64,000 nucleotides of DNA from the NCBI GenBank assembly GCA_963576735.1, contig OY755187.1:16554001-16618000 (forward strand), written 5' to 3'. Position numbers and translations under genes: made by a program. The stretch is from Bedellia somnulentella (Eukaryota; Arthropoda; Insecta; Lepidoptera; Bedelliidae). Shown piece by piece: positions 1 to 9,155 of the stretch. Position 1 is the stretch's first letter; every line of letters begins with the position of its first letter. The notes beneath the pieces are model-generated. The model was not told the origin of the DNA. It was given only the letters and a program-made list of their open reading frames with translations, and did not search any database.

Positions 1-600
1 GAGTCTCACTATATGAATTATTAAATTGACTAAGATAGCTGACACTATAAGCAATGTCTGGCCTGGTGAGGACCGCCAAGTACATTAATCCACCAATTAA
101 CTGTTGATATGGATACTGACAACATACATTTAATGATTTTTCTAGTTTTAAATTTGCCTCCATAGGAGTATCTGCAGTTTTACATTGTGACATATTAAAT
201 TTCTTTAATAAACTATCAACATATTGCTCCTGGTCAACAGTAATTACATTTTTAGAAATATTAACTCTTAGACCTAGACATTGTTTTACTTGACCTAAGT
301 TTTTAATTTTAAATTGACTACCTAGTTCTTGAACTAGCTGTTCAGTAGCTCTAGTACAATTTGAGAACACAAAGAAATCGTCAACAAATAATGCAATAAT
401 TAATTTAACATTATCTTTAAATTTAGTAAACAAACAAGGCTCATATTCAGATTTTTTATAACCTAGACTAATTAAATAATCATTTACTCTCTGGTACCAA
501 GCCCTAGAAGACTGCTTCAAGCCATATATTGCTCGTTTTAATTTTAATACCTTAGTGTTATCTGTAGCATCACACTGAAAAGTAACAGGTAACACTCGAG
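1..600 (-). pseudogene. Copia-type retrotransposon reverse transcriptase (fragment)
   Basis: Minus-strand translation is open through this stretch and carries the Ty1/Copia polymerase signatures in order: YGLKQSSRAWYQ near 530-500, the catalytic FVDDF near 390, and YLAVLTRPDIAY near 90-60. In Copia elements this part of Pol copies the RNA into DNA inside the virus-like particle. The frame runs off the left window edge, so RNase H and the 3' LTR would lie outside. Integrase, protease and Gag are absent upstream. Instead the frame continues without a stop into an unrelated Arg-rich sequence (see next feature). I see no stop codon in the fragment itself, so it could be young or part of a chimeric ORF. 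Confidence 0.85.
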
Positions 601-1360
601 AATTGTCGTGGAACCTTCTCCTGATTACTTCAGGTGTCTCACGATCAGCCAACTCAACTACGGTCTCACGTAAAGTTGAGAGTAGAACATTTTCGGGTCG
701 CGGCTGTAGGTTACCATTCTCATCCCTACGTGCTGCTGCGACTACAGGAAGATATGTTATATCCTGTGAATCAGTGATAACTCCTAGAGCGTCAATCGTT
801 ATCTTAATGGCTAGAGGATACATGTTGTATCTTGCGATATCCTCTATGAAATTCGCCCTGACGTTAGAGTGTGTCTCAATCGACTGCGGGGTCCTAAGCA
901 TAACACCCGACTCCTTTCTGGTCTTGATTACCTTGGCTTCAAAGGCAGCTAAGAACACTCTATACATAGCATATATACTGGGCATTTCCACACTCGCCCG
1001 GTATTGGCGCGCGGCGTAAGTTGTTATTACGCATCCGAAACCCATTGTGCGTGTAGTGACCGGCAGCATTTGCGGCTTCTTATTCACATTTTCAGTCAAC
1101 TTCGCTATCTGGTCTGCGTCCATGCCGACGAACAACTCCTTCTTTATTTCCTCCTGATTTTGTATTAACGTTTGCATCCCGGTTTTGAAGCGATGTTGTT
1201 CCATTCTTTTGCGGTTGTAATTCTGACGCGACTGTGACTCCTGGTTTCTCCTTGGCTTGTGCGGATGACGCTGGTTGCGGCTGTCTCCCGTCTCACTCCC
1301 TTGAAGGTCATCTTCGGTACGGCGGTTGTTTCGCGAGAACTGCGGAAAATTCCTAGGCAT
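601..1360 (-). CDS. Unknown Arg-rich ORF, open into the Copia fragment; possibly virus-derived
   Basis: An ATG at 1360-1358 opens a minus-strand frame of about 250 codons that continues without a stop into the Copia polymerase frame below 600. The first 70 residues are rich in Arg, Asn and Gln (MPRNFPQFSRNNRR at the start), a pattern typical of RNA-binding capsid or Gag tails. A compact non-repetitive domain follows. Base composition is clearly more GC-rich than the flanking AT-rich repeats. I do not recognise the family. An RNA-virus coat or nucleoprotein origin is a guess from composition and from the virus-like block 2 kb away. It interrupts a Harbinger transposase that starts at about 1400 on the other strand. 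Position 600 as the boundary is approximate. Confidence 0.45.
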
Positions 1361-1399
1361 CTTGCTCGCTCGTGGGGGCTGAAATCAGTATCCAAAAAG

Positions 1400-1909
1400 A
1401 ACTACAAATTTATTTTTATCGATATTGGCGCATACGGTAAAGAATGCGATTCAACTGTTTTTCAAAATTCAAAACTATATGAGTTACTTATTAACAATAA
1501 CCTACCATTGCCTGATCCTCAGCCACTGTGTGGTTCTAATAGACAAACCCCGTTTGTATTTGTCGGTGACGAAGCTTTTGGACTAAGCAAACACATTATG
1601 CGTCCATATGGAGGTAAAAATCTCAATATACGACAAAAGATTTACAATTATCGTCTCAGCAGAGCCAGAAGATATGTCGAATGTGCTTTTGGGCTTATGG
1701 TGAATAAATGGTGCATTTTTCACAAACCAATAGATATGTCCTATAATGTTGCTACGGATATTGTAAAGGCATGTTGTGTCCTACACTATTATGTCGCAGA
1801 TCGGGATGGTTATCGGCAAAACGATAAATTGGCAATAATTGATGATGAATTTCACTCAGCAACAGAGGATCACTACAATGGCAGTTACAGAAGATTTAAT
1901 CATCATTAA
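1400..1909 (+). pseudogene. Harbinger (HARBI1-like) transposase, C-terminal fragment
   Basis: The frame from about 1400 carries DDE_4 endonuclease motifs: DIGAYGKECDSTVF (second catalytic Asp region), PFVFVGDEAFGLS, and YNYRLSRARRYVECAFG, which contains the catalytic Glu, then NKW. These belong to PIF/Harbinger transposases, which cut and paste the element together with a MADF or Myb partner. The N-terminal half is missing: codons before about 1400 belong to other sequence read through. The frame ends at a natural stop at 1909. A MADF partner exon lies just downstream on the opposite strand, the usual Harbinger layout, as seen twice more in this window. Confidence 0.85.
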
Positions 1910-1929
1910 AGCAATAAATATTTACTCAC

Positions 1930-2119
1930 CAATTTCGTTCTTTTTATCACAAGCAAAATTATCATATTCTGGATATAAAATTTTAGCAATTTGCTCCCAT
2001 GCTTTTGCTTTTAAACTTTTATTTTTAAAGTCCATATTGGACTTATCCCAGAGGATTTCCCTTTCTTGTACTAACGTAATAAGGTAGTCCATATCAATGT
2101 CTTCTTCGATGGTACTCAT
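1930..2119 (-). CDS. MADF DNA-binding partner of Harbinger, first exon
   Basis: From the ATG at 2119 the protein begins MSTIEEDIDMDYLITLVQE and continues through a MADF/Myb-SANT-like fold (LWDKSNMDF, AWEQIAKILYPE). The exon ends at 1930 followed by GTGAGTAA, a good splice donor. In Harbinger elements this second protein binds the terminal repeats and brings the transposase into the nucleus. The remaining exons would have lain beyond the transposase exon, in the part of the element replaced by the 600-1400 insertion. The equivalent gene at 48.7-50.8 kb has the same start style and the same donor position. Confidence 0.7.
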
Positions 2120-2204
2120 TTTACTTACAAAAATCAACAAAAAATAATATAAAAGAAACGTGACGAGGAAGCGTGTGCCCTTCTTTGTGACAAATAAACA
2201 ACTG

Positions 2205-2400
2205 AGGCCCGGAGCACACCACACGGTGCGTTGCGGCGGTGCAACGCATTCCCCTCCCTCCGCCTCGTCTCGGTGCTAGCAACTCCGGTGCGGCGCCGCA
2301 CCGCATCGTGTGAAATACTAAAGATATTTCTATGTAAAACAACGCAGCGACATCGCTCCGGCGCCGCGCCGCCGCCGCAACGCGTCGTGTGCTTTGGCCC
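2205..2400. repeat. Right terminal and subterminal repeats of the Harbinger element
   Basis: GC-rich imperfect repeats with the phrases GCCCGGAGCACACCACACG and GGCCAAAGCACACGACGCG (reverse strand) flank variants of GTTGCGGC. The outermost copy ends at about 2400, followed by TTA, the 3-bp TWA target favoured by Harbinger. The matching left end is not in the window because the element is cut at about 1400. Confidence 0.5.
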
Positions 2401-2414
2401 TTACTGCCGCGTCA

Positions 2415-2990
2415 AAATTATTAGTTTTAAAATGGATATTATTGAAGTAATAACTGATAATTGAAGAGGCGAAACGAAGAGGGACCCATTTTCAGAAAAC
2501 CTGTTTTTACGGGAGGGACAAAAAACTGTTTATTTTAAAAATTAAACAAGATCATGCATAATTTTTATTTTTATTTCGATTAATATGCTTAAAACTATTA
2601 CATAACAAAAAAATAAAAGTTTTATGTTAATTAAACAAAACATAACATAACATAAACGTTCACGCCGTTTATCCCCGAAGGGGTTGGCAGAGGTACCAAT
2701 ACTCCTGAACTCACATGGCAAGCGCCATCTAGTTTCCAGAGAAGGTACCCACGTTTTGCTTAGACAGTGTACTCACGTGATAGGGGGCAGGCCTATCGCC
2801 GTTTTGTACGAATACACTGTCACATGACTAAGTACAACTCAGCCATGTGGGTTTCCTCACGATGTTTTCCCTCACCGTTAGCAACCATGATAAATTAACC
2901 ACACATATGACTTTAGAAAAGACAAATTGGTGTAGGCCCGTCCCAGGATTGGAACTCACGCCCTTCTGTTTTTCGGGCGGGTGTTCTACC
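2415..2990. repeat. Left arm of a long inverted repeat (partner 9156-9735)
   Basis: Reading this stretch and the reverse complement of 9156-9735 gives near-identical sequence for about 575 bp, starting at AAATTATTAGTTTTAAAATGG and ending at CGGGCGGGT. Both arms contain the transposon-end motif GAAGAGGCGAAACGAAGAGG at the same offset and the same SINE copy, so the arms arose by inverted duplication (or homogenisation) rather than two independent insertions. Together they bound the transposase and virus-like block. Confidence 0.85.
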
Positions 2991-3003
2991 CACTGGACTA
3001 TCA
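2646..3003 (-). mobile_element. tRNA-derived SINE, copy 1
   Basis: Minus-oriented copy. The 5' head near 3003-2940 has a pol III A-box-like AGTGGGTAGAACACC and a B-box-like GTTCCAATCC, followed by a conserved body (ACACTGTCACATGACTAAG, GATAGGGGGCAGGCCTATCG) and a tail ACGTTTATGTTATGTTATG. Four further copies sit at 9.15, 14.6, 35.5 and 36.2 kb. It does not fold as a functional tRNA and lacks an intact anticodon arm. Confidence 0.8.
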
Positions 3004-3172
3004 TGTCGCCTATAATTAATATAATATATAATTAAACAAACAGATACTTAATTAAAAAAATCAAAATAATGGGCCCTTCTTCTAGTGACCGCGTTCCATG
3101 TTCCTGTTTTCTAGTTATTTTATAGTTATGGGTTCGGCATACAGGTTATTATAAAAATCTATTGCCTTTGCC

Positions 3173-3475
3173 TTAGACACAGTACCAGACGATATCGGCA
3201 GCGGTGCGATGGTCAACAACAACAATCCGGGCCATGAGATGCACCCCATCCTCCATCACTCCTTTCGGTATGCCGCAGCCTCTACACTTATGGTCTGCCG
3301 GTAGCCGGTATCTCCTGAGAGATGAGTTAAACTTGTCGTACGGCGCCTCGAACCCACGCCTATTACAACCGCACTTCTTCTTCTCTGTTAACAATTTTCC
3401 TGCCTCTTCGATGAAAAGTGCCCAACTGTAGCGATAATCAGGGCGCATCTTGGGCACATCTATCTTCCCAATCAT
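3173..3475 (-). CDS. Small Cys/His protein, third ORF of the virus-like block
   Basis: A 100-codon ORF whose ATG overlaps the stop of the 868-codon ORF as ATGA, the arrangement some dsRNA and other RNA viruses use for coupled termination-reinitiation. Residues 34-36 are C-G-C, with a second pair C-R-G-C about 30 residues later and an HLMARIVVVDH tail, so a metal-binding fold is plausible. It ends at a natural stop. I do not recognise the family and see no polymerase motif. Overlap, common orientation and matching GC content tie it to the two ORFs upstream. It may be complete, or the start of a longer truncated viral gene. Confidence 0.45.
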   Translation of the reverse strand: MIGKIDVPKMRPDYRYSWALFIEEAGKLLTEKKKCGCNRRGFEAPYDKFNSSLRRYRLPADHKCRGCGIPKGVMEDGVHLMARIVVVDHRTAADIVWYCV

Positions 3476-6078
3476 AGGGCATCTGACGGTTTTTTGTGGT
3501 CCAGGTTGGTTTCCGCTTTGACCTCGTCCGTCCCCACCTTTGCTGCCGCCGCCTGGGTAGGGAGTGGAGGAGTGGTAGTATCCACACTCCCAGGCGACGG
3601 CCCATTTGTAAAATTCTCTTCTTGCTCATCGCCCTCTTCATCTTGGTTCTTTTTAGGAGCGTCACTCCTTGACTTTGCCAATCGGTTTAGTGACTTTTCA
3701 ATCGTGCCGCCTACACCGCGGGTAAGGTACAGTTGTTTTTGCGCGGTTCCCTGCACCAGGACCCCGGCACAAGCACGTCGCCTTACGGTGGTAGGTTGGG
3801 TCAGCGAGCTCTCTATTCTTGCTGCCACGTCAGAAGACATGACCAGGACCCGCAAATCCCCTTGCACCCAGTCCCTCTCCAGTACCCTAATGCCCCACCC
3901 GGATGCCTTTACGATGCTCGTGGGGTCCGTTATTGCATAGTTGCCCGACCACCCCATCGAGCTTGCTAACACACTAAATGTATGGCTCTCTACCCTAAAA
4001 CTGTATCCATCGGCGTGTAGCATCTCTGGTTTCGTGGCATAGCGTAGATCTTTATGTCTTAACATTAGGGCGTCGTAACGGTCCAGCATCTTGGCGATAT
4101 GTGGCATATCAGTGGCAATAGGGCCTGATTGCACCAGCATCCCCTCCGTCCAATGTGACGCTTGTCCGGTTTGCAACTCAAAACCGTCGATACCCGTTAT
4201 CACGCAACCCTTTGAGCTGGAGTACTCATTCAGCCACATTGATGAGCCGGTCCTAATCCCGGTGAACGTAGACACGATGTTTTGGTGGAGGTTCACCTCC
4301 CATGACCATCGTGCCCTGTTTTTGTCGCGCGAGATCAACATATCAACAATGTCTGTCATACAGTGCCCCGTGTTTAGTGTCTCAGGAGTACCATAGACGG
4401 CTTCGCGCCAGTACCCCTTTCGTGTGGACATATCCGCGGGGACGGCGAGGGCATCGAGCCAGCCCGCCGCCACCATCCACTCCTCTATACCCCTACGCAT
4501 GGCGTAGGAGCGGGACAGTTGATCAATAGTGGAACGTGAGGAGACGTCGAAACCATCATCTCCCCCCATTATCACTCCTTCCCCGAGGACAAAACGGCCT
4601 ACCCCGAGTCCCGTGGCCAATTCCACCTCATTGTTCCAATCTCCGAGGAATAGCGCGGGCTGCCGCTCTGCGGTCATCTTGTCGGTAAAGACGTGGTTCG
4701 TAGCGGTTATGGCGGAGGGGTGCAGGAAATATTCATCCTCGTCCACCCCCTCGCATATCGGTAGGCAAGACGTCCCATAGGCATCATTTCTGAATGCAGC
4801 GGGTAGATGATAAGTTTTCCTCTTCCCGTCACGATCCACCGATACTTCCGGCTGGGGAACATATCTGTGAACCAGGTTCACCACCATCTCGTCTATTACT
4901 TGCCACGATGGCCTCGAGTCACATCTGGTGGCTAGCCACTCGGAAGCTACTTTCACTAAGGAATAGTCCGTCTTCATAATGTCGTCCAGCATCCCTAGGA
5001 GCATCGGCCCTGAATTATAGGCGGGTATACGCTCCATGCTAGGTGCCCCCTGCCTCCTATGGGCGTCACGGTCACTCACCAGGTGTCTGTAGACTTCGTA
5101 TGTATAATCTCCTAACTCCACGGCTTCTGCTGTGCTCGAAACCACGAACACAATCCTTTTGGCTAGGGATGGTATCGTCACCAAGCCCTCCGTTCTGAGA
5201 AAGAAGGACAATTGTCTGGAGTCTACCCCCCCAGGCCCATTTACGTCGAATAGTTCGGTGCGCCATAGCAGCGGGTATCTTAGCCGGGTGACAGTCTGTA
5301 AGGCCCTGGTCAGGTGCAGTTGACCGGATGACTCGTCCAGGATAATTAGGACGGTTGACGGATCCTTCAAACTCCATGCTACGCCATCCTGTATTGGTAG
5401 TCTTCCAGTCAGCCTACCCACGACGTGCTCCAGGGTATGGACCCCTATGACACAGTGGCTGTATTTCCAACCGTCTATCCGGTCCAGTGCAGCCCATTCA
5501 GTTGGGACCGGGGCCTTCATAGGTACGGACCACTCCACCCCTGTCGGGAATGAAGGGCCCGGCTGTCTCAGATAATTGTAAAGTAAGGCCTTCATCATAA
5601 TTATTGACACATCGGCACGCGAGTGTTTGACGTATTCGCACGCTAATACCTGCACCTCCGGGCAACTTGCCACATAGGTCCATATCTTATTTGCATGCGT
5701 ACTATTGATACGCCCATCGCGTGAGGAAGGGTCCACTAGCTCCTGGTCTAAAGATATGACCCTGGTAGTGCCTATAAGACTCCCGGCATCCAAATGCGGG
5801 TCGTAGTGGACACAAATCCAGGTAGGATCACACAATATGGACCTGTCATATGCCTTGTTCCTCTCGAATATGTTCAGGGCAGTGGGCCCACCCGTGAGTA
5901 TGTCAAATAGGGATGAATCGTCGTACCGGGCGTGTAGCCCGGTTAAGGAGGCGCCACACCCGTTATCCCCTAAACAAGCTTGCATGCGCGAGACCGCAGT
6001 ACGCCTGGCCGCCCGTGCAGAGAGCCTAGGCATGCCTCGCCTTGAGAAAGTCTGTTGATACTGGTGCAGGGCCTCCAC
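3472..6078 (-). CDS. 868-codon intact ORF, virus capsid-like (inferred endogenous viral element)
   Basis: A single unbroken ORF of 868 codons in a region where almost everything else is broken. The annotated start is a GTG at 6078. The frame is open further upstream to about 6117, where the previous ORF overlaps it. The protein is globular, without transmembrane segments or transposase motifs, and ends in a charged, low-complexity tail. No intron signals are needed. The region is GC-richer than its surroundings. The size, the packed co-oriented neighbours, the G-run overlap upstream and the ATGA overlap downstream resemble a toti-like dsRNA virus coat gene copied into an insect genome. That origin is inference: I recognise no signature motif. 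Alternatives are a Gag-like or novel element protein. Confidence 0.5.
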   Translation of the reverse strand: MEALHQYQQTFSRRGMPRLSARAARRTAVSRMQACLGDNGCGASLTGLHARYDDSSLFDILTGGPTALNIFERNKAYDRSILCDPTWICVHYDPHLDAGSLIGTTRVISLDQELVDPSSRDGRINSTHANKIWTYVASCPEVQVLACEYVKHSRADVSIIMMKALLYNYLRQPGPSFPTGVEWSVPMKAPVPTEWAALDRIDGWKYSHCVIGVHTLEHVVGRLTGRLPIQDGVAWSLKDPSTVLIILDESSGQLHLTRALQTVTRLRYPLLWRTELFDVNGPGGVDSRQLSFFLRTEGLVTIPSLAKRIVFVVSSTAEAVELGDYTYEVYRHLVSDRDAHRRQGAPSMERIPAYNSGPMLLGMLDDIMKTDYSLVKVASEWLATRCDSRPSWQVIDEMVVNLVHRYVPQPEVSVDRDGKRKTYHLPAAFRNDAYGTSCLPICEGVDEDEYFLHPSAITATNHVFTDKMTAERQPALFLGDWNNEVELATGLGVGRFVLGEGVIMGGDDGFDVSSRSTIDQLSRSYAMRRGIEEWMVAAGWLDALAVPADMSTRKGYWREAVYGTPETLNTGHCMTDIVDMLISRDKNRARWSWEVNLHQNIVSTFTGIRTGSSMWLNEYSSSKGCVITGIDGFELQTGQASHWTEGMLVQSGPIATDMPHIAKMLDRYDALMLRHKDLRYATKPEMLHADGYSFRVESHTFSVLASSMGWSGNYAITDPTSIVKASGWGIRVLERDWVQGDLRVLVMSSDVAARIESSLTQPTTVRRRACAGVLVQGTAQKQLYLTRGVGGTIEKSLNRLAKSRSDAPKKNQDEEGDEQEENFTNGPSPGSVDTTTPPLPTQAAAAKVGTDEVKAETNLDHKKPSDAL

Positions 6079-6098
6079 AAACGCATGCCACCTGTCGT

Positions 6099-6966
6099 CT
6101 AGGGCCGGGCACCCCCCCTTAATCTGATGTTATCATTATCGCCAGCTGCGGGCCCTTGCAGGGGAGTGGATCGCGTCAGCGGGTTAGGGGCAAGATCTTC
6201 TGCCGAGGCGTATTGAGGAGGGGACGCCACCAGGTTCACCACCGGAGGATTTCCGGGTTCAGCTGCTGGGACCATAGGAACCGCGTGAAGAGATGGCTCC
6301 CGCGCGGCGGACATTGACCGTGTCGTTGGGCGCCGTGCAAACGATGGGCCCGGGGTGCTGTCACTCCTTGTCCCCACGTCCGAATCACTAGCGTTGGGGC
6401 CAACTGAATAGCTCCGTGGGTCGTAGTCGGTAATTGGGGGCCGCTGCCTCAACTTTTGCTTCCTAAATTTCCCTCCGCCCTTGCCCTTCGACTTCGGGGT
6501 GGTCAATGCGCGGTCGGAGCCTTGGCTGGGTCCAGGGGTGCCAGGGTCCAGCGAAAGTAAGCCTAGTTGAGGCAGGTCCATTTCCTCAGAGGTGGCAGCC
6601 CCCCCTGAGTGGCCGTTGCTGTGCAAAGGGGGGAGTAGTACTTCAAGATGCCTCGCCCCCAGGCACATCTTGCGCCAAAACATGTAGCGCGTCGGGTATG
6701 TTGTTGCTACGTCAACCCCCCCTATGTTAGATCTCGAGGTGGTGTGCCTCACCACCTCCCCTTCGATCAGGCGTTCTACGGCGTCATCGGAGACGTTCCT
6801 CGGCAAGGACAGCCTCGTGTCCCTCCCCACACGGCTGCCCAGGTCGGCTATGAGCATTACACGTGTAGCTCCAGGGTTCGCTGTGAAGGATATGTTCCCG
6901 TTCAGGCTATGCATCTCCCGATTGTGGGCGGTCGCTGCCGCCCGCAGGGCTTCGGCGTTCTTCCCC
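6099..6966 (-). CDS. First ORF of the virus-like block, in frame with a transposase end
   Basis: This is the last ~288 residues of a 428-codon ORF that starts at 7385 in transposase sequence. From about 6966 the character changes: an Ala/Arg-containing globular part, then a long Pro/Ser/Gly-rich low-complexity tail with basic patches (KSKGKGGGKFRKQK). Its final codons overlap the start of the 868-codon frame. Within that overlap the phase G_GGG_GGT fits a -1 slippery heptamer, and a -1 slip there would enter the 868 frame. The natural start of this protein is lost at the transposase junction. Family unknown. Grouped with the virus-like block by frame overlap, orientation and GC content. Confidence 0.45.
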
Positions 6967-8641
6967 ACATACTGTGCAAGATTTCTGACATCTTTAAGCT
7001 TGCCTGGTTTGATGGGTAGCTGTCCTGGGTACATTCCTTGTGTTGGAAATGAAAAACTCATTGCCTGGTCTTTTACTATGCTGTATTTCCAGTTATTCCA
7101 GGGAGGGTTGTCTTTTTGGAAAACAAACTTTTTATATTTAGTAATGATATATTTCACTCTGCGGTCATTTAATGCTTTTATCTTTTGTGTGGGTATAAAG
7201 TATGGTTCTAGTTGTGTTGTGAAGTCTTTTATCATATCCCCTGTAACTTCAACGGTTTTAAACATTTCAGATATCTTGTTTATCCAATCTTCAGGAGTTT
7301 CAACCTTCTCAATCCGTCTTTGCATTTTTTCAATCATTGCAAAATGCCGATCACATGGGAGGTAACTGTGGCCTCTTTCTGGCAATTCTTTTCAAATTTG
7401 CCATTTTGAACTAATGACTGCCAAAATCGTACCATTGTATGGTTAACATTCTGGCCTCTACAGCCATCAGTATATATCAAAAGATGTTTGACACCCCTTT
7501 TCAAAAATACTCTGAGGTAATGATCTAGTACAGAAGCTACTTCATTAGCTCCCTTTTTGGCAATATTTTCTGGCCAACGATAAATAACACTTCTTCCACT
7601 TTTCCCAGAGTAGACAGACATGACATGAAGCCATAACTGGCGGCTGTAAAATACTTCCCCGATTGCCATATGAGGACAAGGAATGTTTTGCTTGAAATCA
7701 AAGCATATTACATCAGTTTCTGGATTGGTTTTGCAAAATTCTAAATCACTTCTTAATTTTGAGTAAAATAAATCTGCCTTCATTTTATGACACTTAAGTT
7801 GTGTCTCATACTGCTTCTGTACTGTATTACTTATCTCTTTATCTATTTTGGCTTTCAAACCTTCACATGTACTGCAAACATCAGTCCGTGGCCGTCCAAA
7901 GGGATAGTTATAGTGTTCTTGATAATAATTCAAGTAATACTTGTACGTCACTTCTGCTTTTACAGTCTTTGCATCAGATGGGCGGTTGATTGTAGCATAC
8001 ACTTCTGGGAAGTGCAGTTTTAAAAACAAAATGTACATTTTAAGTACATTTAGTTGTGACGACAGATACCTCTTTTTCATACCAGTTTTACCATAGTGGC
8101 ACAGATCATAGGGAAAGCTTTCAATGTTACATTTGACAAGATCTACAAGCTGATCACTCTTTTTGTTTGCACGGTTATTATGACGTTCTCGAAGATCTTT
8201 GGGTAATTTACCTTGCGCTTTCAAGTTAGCAACTCGTCGAACTCTCTTTGTTCCGATTCCATGTAAACTGGCAAATCCTTCTCTGCACACTCGTTTGACG
8301 ACTTCTCCAATGTGTACTTCATAGATGTAATTTTGTAGACACGGTCGATTCCCACTAGTCGATCGAACAACGGGCTTCACTTTGATTAAATTTTGTAAAT
8401 ATGCGTCTTGAGCATTTTGCTCACTAAGACCATTGAAGTTTTGAAGGATTCTTGTCGATAAATTTGCAGTAAACGACGACAGACACCTTCTTTTACATCG
8501 ACATGTCTTCCCGGTTTTACGTTCAGATTTTGGTTAATTTTTCCTGTTTGTATACGCCTCTACTTTAGCTCTTTTTACTTTTGCTAAATTATCCTTCCAT
8601 TGCTCTTCATCTCTTTTACGTTTTGGAGTGAATTCGCTCAT
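6967..8641 (-). pseudogene. DDE-type DNA transposase of unassigned superfamily
   Basis: Minus-strand coding from ATG at 8641 (MSEFTPKRKRDEEQW) through a Cys-rich N-terminus (CRCKRRC near 8495, VCSTCEGL near 7880), the core DVICFDFKQNIPCPHMAIGE, then LIYTDGCRGQN, then GHSYLPCDR. This order is shared by a large, poorly named family of insect and cnidarian transposon proteins. I take the conserved Asp residues as the catalytic site (inference). Two breaks: an in-frame TAA near 8535 and a frameshift at 7340-7385 just before GHSYLPCDR. The last recognisable family block (LPIKPGKLKDVRNLAQYV) ends at about 6966, where the frame continues into virus-like sequence. I do not assign it to Sola, Zator or another superfamily without a search. 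Confidence 0.65.
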
Positions 8642-8749
8642 TTTTTAGCTCGACAACCATAAAAATATTGAATTTAAACCGCCAAATAGAAAATAACCTC
8701 AAAATCGTTTGACAGTGACATAACCTGTCGATGTTGCCAGTCCGAAGAA

Positions 8750-8945
8750 AAACGGCCCAATTTGAAGAAATGGGCCTGTCTTCTATTCACTCAATAATCA
8801 AATGTCGTATTTGTCTATGGTAAAATGGGGCCGTTCTTCATGCGACCATCTAGAAGCCATAAACTAAAGACGTTTAATAAAAAAAAAAAAAAGTCTAAAA
8901 GTTGTCGAATGGGCCCCTCTTCGTTTCACCTCTTCAATTAGAGCT
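8750..8945 (+). repeat. Subterminal repeat cluster and inner end of the transposon
   Basis: Variants of AATGGGCCNNTCTTCNNNNNNAC occur near 8782, 8824 and 8908, with a further copy near 3068 and, as GGGTCCCTCTTCG, near 9652. The 8908 copy continues as CACCTCTTCAATTA, the same terminus found inverted at 2460 and direct at 9652-9680. Arrays like this are normally transposase-binding sites. They lie just upstream of the transposase start, so they mark the right end of the element before the outer arm was added. Confidence 0.6.
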
Positions 8946-9155
8946 CGAAAAAAGAAAAAACGATTTTGGATTCATCATCTCTTATTCGTCATCGTTTAAA
9001 CAACGGACAGTTTTCTAAAATATTTCCGAACTTAATGATTACCCCGATAAGTTCTTCAAATATTATAGAATGCATAAAGAGAGTTTTTACCAGGGTTGAT
9101 ATAAATCCTGTTATTAAAAAAAAAAAATATCGGATTAATTTGATTTATTGGATTT
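8946..9155. other. Spacer between inner transposon end and right arm
   Basis: An AT-rich 200-bp stretch with a run of A at 9115-9127. A short open frame starts at 8966 (MDSSSLIRHRLNN) but runs through the A-run into the SINE, so I do not call it a gene. Confidence 0.4.

Noticed and set aside
603..1019. 138-codon plus-strand ORF
   Set aside because: Antisense shadow of the minus-strand Arg-rich ORF, with no motif of its own.
4561..4600. GGDD within the 868-codon ORF as a polymerase signature
   Set aside because: The surrounding residues and the absence of other palm motifs do not fit an RNA-dependent RNA polymerase.
3494..5323. Several plus-strand ORFs of 60-148 codons across the virus-like block
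   Set aside because: GC-rich antisense shadows of the 868-codon ORF; Ser/Pro-rich translations follow from composition.
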